Shown: one piece after another, positions 57,557-64,000 of the stretch
Layout: every line of letters begins with the position of its first letter
How positions within the stretch are numbered: position 1 is the first letter of the stretch
NCBI GenBank assembly: GCA_033558025.1
Contig: JAUCEF010000007.1
Location: 8,370,001-8,434,000, forward strand
Length of the DNA: 64,000 nucleotides
Source: Phytophthora sp. 'mugwort'
Lineage: Eukaryota > Oomycota > Peronosporomycetes > Peronosporales > Peronosporaceae
Reading direction: 5' to 3'
Program-made: the position numbers and the translations under genes
Notes under the pieces: generated by a model
Database searches by the model: none
The model's input: only the letters and a program-made list of their open reading frames with translations
What the model was told of the DNA's origin: nothing

Positions 57557-58614
57557 ATGGCATCTCTTTCCGCGTCGCAGCTGGCACCGGAGGAGCTGCA
57601 TGCAGGGGATACGATAGCGTATTATTCCCTAGCATTCGTGTGCGGTGACCCGGGGAGGGTATCGTGAATCGGTCGTACTGAGCGTCGACGCCACGACAGC
57701 GCGGATACGCCGCTCGGGTTCGACACCGGAGATATCATCGCGCCCACAATGATGCTGAAGCGCTTGGTGGACCACTCGGGGAAAGAGATTACTCGGGAGG
57801 GTGGTGTGTTTGTGTTTGTGTGTGTGTGTGTGGGGGGGGGGGGGGGGCTGTGGCGCAAGCTGAGGGCATATACGTTGGTTGCAGGGAGACACGACGAGAC
57901 GCTCCAGCGTTCTACCGGGCTATTCAAGGTGCGGTTCAGCAGGCATTCGCTGCAGCCCAAGTTGGCGAAGGTGCTATACGCGAGGCAAAATCACGCATTG
58001 CCTCTAATTTGATCGATATGAGCGGCACCATGCATGCGGTGCAACCGACCCATGGTCTGTCAGCGTCCAGCGCGCCCAGGACGCCTGAAGTATTGCCGCC
58101 AAGTGGTGCGGTAGGCACAGACAGCCTTGAGCTTATGAGCACGTGCGCGGATTCGCAGCCCGGCGAACCGGACGTCTTGATAACGCAGGCATCCGCTGAC
58201 ACCAGATACCCCAGAGTTGCGCAGGCGTCCAGTAGTGCTGCAGTGGTTGTCATGCCACCAGGGTCTAATGAAAAAGCGGGGCCAAGCAGTGACGAATTCC
58301 GGGCAAGCGAGGATTCGGTTGGTAATGAATTTGGCGAGCCCCAGCACCCGGGCGCATTGGCTGACTCGCAGTTGGTTGCCGTGAGTGATTACCTGAAGGC
58401 TATCCCGACCCGCCTGGAGCGAGCGAGAAGTCGCCACCAGGCCAAGCCGAGCAGTACTGGCTGGCACGTTCTATGGTCGCGTAAGCGCCGAGACAAGAAG
58501 TGCGCCGTGACCCGCAGCGGCACGACTATTTACCACGCGCATACTGTGAAGGCGCGGACAGCCAAGGAGACGCTACAAATTTCTGGAATCAAGGACCGCC
58601 TTTTTTGCCCATTA
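57557..58614 (+). pseudogene. SET-domain gene, 5' part, cut by piggyBac-like element
   Basis: The first half of a decayed gene. It starts MASLSASQLAPEELHAGDT and continues through AYYSLAFVCGDP, VVLSVDATTA, FDTGDIIAPTMMLKRLV and LWRKLRAYTLVAG, but these lie in different frames, so at least three shifts have occurred. One is next to a GT-microsatellite and a 16-base G run at 57.80-57.85 kb. From 57.9 to 58.6 kb one long frame stays open (FYRAIQGAVQQAFAAAQVGE to ISGIKDRLFCPL), low-complexity and Ser/Ala/Pro-rich. It stops at the C-run of the inserted element. The 3' part resumes at 63049 with KEFQVPEGLKF and one base out of register. The N-terminal family is unknown to me. Confidence 0.6.
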
Positions 58615-58642
58615 CCCCCCCCCCCCCCCCCCCCCGCACTCA
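58615..58642 (+). repeat. Left terminal inverted repeat with C run
   Basis: Twenty-one consecutive C followed by GCACTCA. It pairs with 63026-63044. The C run is far longer than the three C usual for piggyBac termini. The motif AATGTTGTATTT just inside (58644-58655) resembles the core found in the transposase introns. Confidence 0.8.
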
Positions 58643-59554
58643 AATGTTGTATTTGATAACATGACATGAAAAAGTCATCCAGTAAATAGGTCTATTTCTA
58701 CACGAAATGCACAGGTGTAGGTATACCTATTTACAAAAGACGAGCAAAAATTACATAAATAGCCGATAGACAATGAGAAATCACACAGAAAGTCGGTCGG
58801 GCGATTGCTAACTGAATACTAAGTACGATTGGATTCGTGGCTGCAAATCCTCCCCTTTAGTCGAGAAAAGAACCGAAACAGCTCATGCCAGCGCGTCGCG
58901 AAATTCGCAACGAGTCTGAAGTCTTCCGGTCTCGACTCAACAGACAGAGCCTTTCAGACCGGCAGCGGATAGTAGCGGAGCACAATGCGTACTTGCGCGG
59001 CGAGAGAAAAGTTGATGCAGACTTTGGAGACGAAGAGGGGGCTTCCGTACCAGCGACGGAGACACTGGCCGCATCTGTTGTGTCCATGCCTGCCTCTCGT
59101 GTGCCGCCTCTGAGACCACCACGAGGCAAGGATGCATCCTATATTGCGGCACAGAAGAAGCAGTTGAGGGAGCGCTTAGCAGCAGAGGCTGCTGCAGCCA
59201 AGGGAAAGAAGAAAATGCCGAAGCGCCAGAAAGCTGCTATCACTCGTGAAGAAAAGAAGACTAAAGAGGTAAGGGCGCTGGCACGAGCAGAAGCAGCTAT
59301 TGCAAAGCGCTCAGTATCCAAAGCAAACGAGAGAGAGCGTGTTGCAGATGATGAACGAAGAGGAGAGGAAGCATGTCACCAGGCTATGAGGGATCTCAAG
59401 CGAACACGGGTGGTCAAGGCTTCGGTTGCTGCGGGAAACAAGAAACGCAAGAAGACGAGTTCCCATGTGGCCGATGAATATGATGGGGGTGCAGACGACG
59501 AGAGTGTATTTGACCTCATCAACCGTGGCGTTTCAACCACGTCATCGACCCCAA

Positions 59555-59643
59555 GGTGCGGAAGCTTGTTCATGACGTATATATATACAACATGTGCTGA
59601 CGTTATGATGCTGTATATTCCACCGTTTGTGCTGTGTGTGCAG
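59555..59643 (+). repeat. Transposase intron with ATATACAACAT core, number 1
   Basis: An 89-nt intron (GTGCGG...GTGCAG). Its centre reads ATATATACAACATG, then 16 nt, then CTGTATATT, an imperfect inverted repeat. Same core as in introns at 59736, 60276, 61051 and 61943. Confidence 0.6.
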
Positions 59644-59735
59644 GAACCAACCAAATCACCGATTTCCTCGTTGCCATCGACACAGCCTGCTCCGACACTG
59701 TTTGCTCCGTCACAGTCTGCTCCGACACCGACTGG

Positions 59736-59820
59736 GTATGCTATGCCGTCATGCTTTATATACAACGTGTTTCACAACTGATTATGTTGTACTCTACCGT
59801 ATTGTGCAAACTGTTCGTAG
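59736..59820 (+). repeat. Transposase intron with ATATACAACAT core, number 2
   Basis: An 85-nt intron (GTATGC...TCGTAG) whose centre has TTATATACAACGTG and, 15 nt on, ATGTTGTACTC in inverted orientation. Confidence 0.6.
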
Positions 59821-60275
59821 CCCAGAGTGGGATGAGATTTTGCCATTGGAGACCAGTGAGTCGGTGCCAATTCAAGCTGAAGAGGCTACTCTTGCAACGG
59901 GCACGTTGGATTCTGACGTCGAATGCGACGGAGAAGGTGGCACTGACTCGGACAATCGGTACACGGAGACGGAACCGATGGTACCGGAGCCACCTAGTGC
60001 TGACAAACTAGCCCCGGAAGAGCTGGATGCTGAAAATAGTGAAGAATCTGGTGATAGTGATGATAGCGTGGATGGCAACGCGCTTCTGGCTCGAGAGAAG
60101 AGGAAAGCAATGCGAAGGATGCAGAGAGAACGGCTTGCCGCTGCTATGGCCAAGCTGACCTGTGATTGGGAGGTGACAACAAACAACTGGAGTGCAATGA
60201 CGAACGACGGGCTTGAGGTGCTTGCGCAAGACGAATCTGCTTTGAAGAATATGAGAATGGACGGGTGGAACTTCG

Positions 60276-60350
60276 GTACGTTGATGCTTACTTTTGTCAT
60301 GTGGTATATACTCCATGTTCTAACCGAGTTCATGTTGTATATGCGACCAG
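60276..60350 (+). repeat. Transposase intron with ATATACAACAT core, number 3
   Basis: A 75-nt intron (GTACGT...GACCAG) with arms GTATATACTCCATG and CATGTTGTATATGC, matching as inverted repeats at 10 of 12 core positions. Confidence 0.6.
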
Positions 60351-61050
60351 ATCCATCAACACATCGAGGGATGGAGGAACAATTCCCTGGGTTTTCTGCT
60401 GGAGAGCATGGGCCTACTCAAGAAGTACTTGAGCACGCTCACCTCTGAAACTATTCTTATTCTTCATGCCTCCGCGATTGTGGATCCGGATTGCAACGGA
60501 AAGCAACATGTACTACAACCAGAACTTGAACGAAAGGGTCGACCGGATGTTCGAGAAAAGACGAGAACAAGATCCAACAGTGATGCGAGAGGAAGTCCTT
60601 CTTTCAGAAATGAAGAAACAAAAGAAGATCAAGTCCGAGGATATTCTGCATTGCATCGGCTGGCTTGTTGCTAGAATGCTATGCCTTCACAAGCGTCGAC
60701 TTGCTGATCATTGGGCGAAAAATGCTGTTGGGGCGGTGCCCAAAGGAACGTTTGGGCGCTTCATCACAAAGGGGCGCTTCGGGAGGATCATGCAGGACCT
60801 TCATTTCACGGATAACACAAATGCAAGGGCGGAGACTGACCGTGCCTGGAAGGTGCGGTCGGTGATCGACACGCTGCAAAAAAACCTTCGCCAGGGGCTT
60901 CCACACACCACCAGTGCTGTCTTTCGACGAAGCCATGATACCGTCTCGCAGTCGTCACAACGTGACTCGACAGTTTATGAAGGATAAACCCCACCGGTGG
61001 GGCACGAAGCTCTTCATGACGTGTTGCGCTGAAACGGCTTACTGGCTAAG

Positions 61051-61130
61051 GTACGTATTTTTTTAACGAGTTGAACATGTTGCATTATACTACTTGCTAA
61101 CTAACTGATGATGTATATACAACATACCAG
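61051..61130 (+). repeat. Transposase intron with ATATACAACAT core, number 4
   Basis: An 80-nt intron (GTACGT...TACCAG). The arms are in the opposite order: ACATGTTGCATTATAC first, then GATGTATATACAACAT just before the acceptor. Confidence 0.6.
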
Positions 61131-61942
61131 CCTTGACGTGGTTTGCGGAACGGAGCAGCATGCCGATGAGCTAGGAGACCCTCCAACTCGCTACTCGGCA
61201 GATCCCAACTCTGGCCCTACGGCGGTGATCCGAAACTTGTACAAGGTTCTGCCGCCTCGTCGAGATTGTGTATTCTACGCGGTCGTCACAGATCGCTTCT
61301 ACACGTCGGTGCAGCTTGCACTACAACTTCTGGCTCGAAATGTCTACACTGCCGGCACCATCCAGACCAACAAAAGGGGGTTTCATCCGGCAATCATCTG
61401 CAAGGAGGTTTCCCGTCCTGCTCACGTACCTCGAGGCTCAAGTACAATTGCTGTCGGAAGAGCTTGCCCCGCTATGCAAGCTATGATATGGTGGGATCAT
61501 CTACCAGTGTACTTACTATCTACTGGGTGTAGCACTGCCGTCGGAACCTGTGGCACGTCTGCCGGATTGCGATATCAATGTAATGTGGTATAACTTTCCA
61601 ACACATTGTGTTTGTTATGGTGTAGAGCGTCGTGTACCCGGTGGTGAGAGGCTTACCGTTCCTTGTTCAGCCGCGATGAGTGCATACCACTGCTGGATGG
61701 GCGGCGTGGAGATCCACGACCAGCTGCGTCTTCAGCGGTATTCATTGCAGCTAACCATGCGGTTTCAGAAGTATTATAAAACAATCTTCTTGGGACTGGT
61801 GGACATCGCAATCACGAACACATTCATGATCTACCGGGATGCACAACGACAAAGAGGCGAAGCAATTGCGGACCACGCTGACTTCCTGGAGGAATTACAG
61901 GATCAGCTTCTACAAGTCGATGCGGGGGACTTGTTCGATGAA

Positions 61943-62014
61943 GTATATACAACATACCGAAAAGCCAACATGTTGGACATGTTGTATATTGACCAAATTT
62001 TGTGCTGTGTCCAG
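61943..62014 (+). repeat. Transposase intron-like insert with perfect 11-bp arms
   Basis: A 72-nt segment (GTATAT...TCCAG). ATATACAACAT next to the donor and ATGTTGTATAT further on are perfect reverse complements. Its length is a multiple of three and it has no stop codon, so it could also be translated; its similarity to the other introns favours an intron. Confidence 0.55.
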
Positions 62015-62959
62015 GGTCAACCAGATCTACCCAACGCAAATTCTCGCGGGTCGGCGCGCGGACACAAGTTAGTCGAGTTTCCGGATTGGACACAGATTGC
62101 GGAAGGCGTACGAAAGCGGCCCCAACACCAATGCAAGGTGTGCTCCATCCGAAAGAAAAAGGTCGGGGAACGTCGTGCTACGAGATTCTACAGTGAGGAC
62201 TGCAGCGACGGAGACAAACGGTAAGTGTGGACAGCGAAAACTAGCGCCAAAGGTTTACCTCTAACCATCTTATGCATGCAATTATTGAAGAGTTTATCTC
62301 TGCGATAAAGTTCGCCCGCAGAACTACCCAGGAAACAAGTACACATGCGACCAAATATGGCACGTTCTGTGGAAGGCGGGCGAAGAGTGCCCGCCATCAC
62401 TCATCGGTCGGGGCTTTCAGATGCGGCCACTGAAAAAGAAGCGTCGCAGTCAAGGCAACCAGGAGGACGAGGCGAATGAAGGGGCCGAAGAGGCAGCAGA
62501 GCGTGAGACCAGAGAAGCAGATGGGCAGGAACAGGAGAAACAGGAGGAAGAGGAGTAGGAGGAGGTGGAGTCCAAGCGCCACCGCGGAGGATACAGATGC
62601 AGCGGGACAATGTGGAGATGATGCGGATGCGTAGGAGGGGAAAGAGTAAGCGTACGAGAGTACATGCATTTGAATGCAAGCTAGCCACAGCGTTTTTGCT
62701 GCCCAGAAATGCATATCATCGTACTTGGTCTCGCAATCAGTGATTACCTTCTGCATAAGCCTGTGATTCGGTTCGGCTTTGTTCATACCTAATAGAAAGG
62801 CTGGCAAGATATGTCGGATATACACCTTGTCAGATTTTACTAGCTCTGTGATGGCGTCTTAGGCAACATGTGCGCACTGTCTGTGTCGGACAGCTTCCCG
62901 CAGACTATAGAAAGGCATCGTACTTATGGCAGGCTGTACATACATCTAGTACGCATATT

Positions 62960-63000
62960 TCTAACATGTTATACACAGCTTCAACATGTTGTATATTGGT
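62960..63000 (+). repeat. Subterminal copy of the intron core motif
   Basis: Just inside the right end, AACATGTTATAC is followed after about 10 nt by CAACATGTTGTATATTGG. The second half is nearly identical to the matching part of the 61943 intron (GACATGTTGTATATTGAC). This links the intron cores to the element's own ends. Confidence 0.6.
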
Positions 63001-63025
63001 CATAATCAGGACCCGAGAAAGCCCG

Positions 63026-63044
63026 TGAGTGCGGGGGGGGGGGG
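63026..63044 (-). repeat. Right terminal inverted repeat with G run
   Basis: TGAGTGC followed by twelve G, the reverse complement of the left terminus, with TTAA directly outside at 63045-63048. Confidence 0.8.
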
Positions 63045-63048
63045 TTAA

Positions 63049-63646
63049 GGAGTTCCAGGTACCCGAGGGACTTAAATTTGCGGATATTGGTGATGGCGAA
63101 CCGTGCCAGTGTATGGGTGATTGTTTCGTGGGCTCATGCCGAAAATGTTACGCTATCGATCTTCCGCACCCCCAACTGGAGGGGGCGTGCAGCAACTCGC
63201 CGCGCAGTCATGCGGCACTGAAATTGTACGACACATGCCGTGTCGGTCTGGGCGTGTACACCACTTCATATCTCGAAGTTGGTGATGTGGTTGGGCGAGT
63301 ACGCGGGTCGGCTTTTCAAGTATCCCGCCATCATCGAGGGCCAGCCCGCGCAAGCTGTGAGGCAGAACAGCGGCTACACTATGTTGCTCAACGCGAAGTC
63401 GGTGTCCGCAAGTACGTCTATATTGAAGCGCTGAATTGCGGGTCGATCACACGGTCCATGAGCCACGCCTGTAAGCCCAATGTGGAATTCGTCGAGATGC
63501 AGGACAGGACCAATGTGAAGGTGTTTGCAAGGATGATCAAGACCGTGAATCCGGGCACGCAGCTTACTGTCAACTACGGCGATAAGATCTGGTTCCAGCG
63601 TGCGTGTAACTCGTGCTGGGTCGACCCGGAAGACAGTGAAAAGTAG
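63049..63646 (+). pseudogene. SET-domain gene, 3' part
   Basis: Continues the gene interrupted at 58614. After KEFQVPEGLKFADIGDG comes a Cys-rich pre-SET/AWS-like stretch (CQCMGDCFVGSCRKC). The SET domain follows: GLGVYTTSYLEVGDVVG, EYAGRLFKYP, SITRSMSHACKPNVEF (the NHSCxPN-type AdoMet site, with Met-Ser for Asn-His) and LTVNYGDKIWF (the catalytic Tyr region). The tail CNSCW hints at a post-SET motif. The block EYAGRLFKYP to LLNAKS lies in another frame, requiring two compensating shifts near 63293 and 63395. A lysine methyltransferase in origin, now inactive. Confidence 0.7.
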
Positions 63647-64000
63647 GAGAAACGTTAGCGAGAGAAGGTTGGCTATTCGGCATCTAGCATAAGGAGAATA
63701 ACGCGAAGTTTTGAATCACATGCATAACTATTGACATGAATATCTATTCTTCCTTGTCCAAGCGAGGGCAACGTCCGATCATCGTTTCCTCGCGTGCTCT
63801 GGCACGACCTGGCTGCTACCTTCGTCTTGGCCACTGTCCGCTCCTGGAATCCTTGATGCTCAGTGCCTGAACAAATAGGAAGCAACCGCTCACATATAGG
63901 GAGTGACGGCAAGCAAGGACAACACCCTTGCTTGCACGGCATCCCTAATCTAATGCTTACCTTTGCGCTGGAAGATCAGAAAGCTAAGCTGGACCCACGG
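63647..64000. other. Window end, nothing recognised
   Basis: About 350 bp after the SET gene. An 89-codon minus-strand frame with a Cys-rich start has no recognisable family. The window ends without a detectable partial gene. Confidence 0.4.

Larger units (their letters stand above)
58885..62558 (+). pseudogene. PiggyBac-type transposase, multi-intron, frameshifted
   Basis: Starts MPARREIRNESEVFRSRL, with a long basic and acidic N-terminal region, then the DDE_Tnp_1_7 catalytic domain. Visible catalytic blocks are LSFDEAMIPSRSRHNV (first Asp), YAVVTDRFYTSVQLALQLL (second), MIWWDHLPVYLLSTGCS (third) and GGVEIHDQLRLQRYS. A C-terminal Cys-rich region follows (CKVCSIRKKK ... VYLCDKVRPQNYPG) and an acidic tail to TAG at 62556. 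Three shifts break it: near 60455-60470, in a run of seven A near 60878, and near 61530. About seven introns are needed (59555-59643, 59736-59820, 60276-60350, 61051-61130, 61580-61625, 61943-62014, about 62221-62290), which is unusual for piggyBac. Confidence 0.75.
58615..63044. mobile_element. PiggyBac-like DNA transposon inserted in the SET gene
   Basis: A 4430-bp element. The left end is a 21-base C run followed by GCACTCA; the right end is TGAGTGC followed by a 12-base G run, so the ends are inverted repeats. Canonical TTAA lies directly outside the right end (63045-63048). The left junction reads ATTA then C, one base away from TTAA, probably altered by slippage at the C run. PiggyBac elements target TTAA and begin with CCC, and the cargo is a piggyBac-type transposase. 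The two flanks are the two parts of one SET-domain gene, which independently fixes both ends. Confidence 0.82.

Noticed and set aside
57803..57847. GT-repeat plus G run, considered as a CRISPR-like or regulatory repeat
   Set aside because: Simple microsatellite and homopolymer inside a decayed gene.
63673..63942. Cys-rich 89-codon minus-strand frame at the window end
   Set aside because: No signal peptide or conserved spacing that would suggest a secreted effector; likely chance.

Overview
The window looks like a nuclear scaffold piece from an oomycete, most likely Phytophthora or a close relative. The genes are close together, with short introns (about 50-100 nt, mostly GTANGT...YAG). Two genes carry a 16-nt match to the oomycete initiator element. 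The protein set is that of a flagellate stramenopile, and the gene-dense parts are separated by decaying transposons. No CRISPR arrays, rRNA or tRNA genes were seen.

Layout. 0.2-10 kb: a tandem array of four intact major-facilitator transporters plus a decayed fifth copy. 10.4-20.2 kb: an OTU1/YOD1-type deubiquitinase, a uracil phosphoribosyltransferase-like protein with a degenerate PRPP loop, a large EF-hand protein ending in a nephrocystin-1-like domain, and an MBOAT lysophospholipid acyltransferase. 20.6-25.7 kb: a potassium channel with two complete six-helix plus CNBD units in one polypeptide. 26-35.7 kb: homologues of C2CD3 (centriole) and LEKR1 (coiled coil), then a short-chain dehydrogenase. 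35.9-39.1 kb: a small LPX1-like lipase family, with two intact genes, one pseudogene and one scrap. 39.8-46 kb: a Mnn9/Anp1-type glycosyltransferase pseudogene, a complete Harbinger element with TAA target duplication, and degenerate repeats. 46-56.2 kb: a mitochondrial-type LpxA, a Jouberin (AHI1) homologue, an LRR/IQ/WW/EF-hand protein and a SAPS-PH-SnoaL protein. 57.5-63.7 kb: a decayed SET-domain gene split by a 4.4-kb piggyBac-like element.

Two observations stand out. First, homologues of nephrocystin-1, C2CD3 and Jouberin, all ciliary or centriolar in animals, lie within 37 kb, with a coiled-coil protein and Ca2+-binding proteins among them. Second, the piggyBac-like transposase gene is broken by several introns. 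At least four of these carry the same short inverted-repeat core (arms related to ATATACAACAT and ATGTTGTATAT), and the core recurs at the element's right end. This looks like introner-type intron gain or repeated insertion of a tiny palindromic element.
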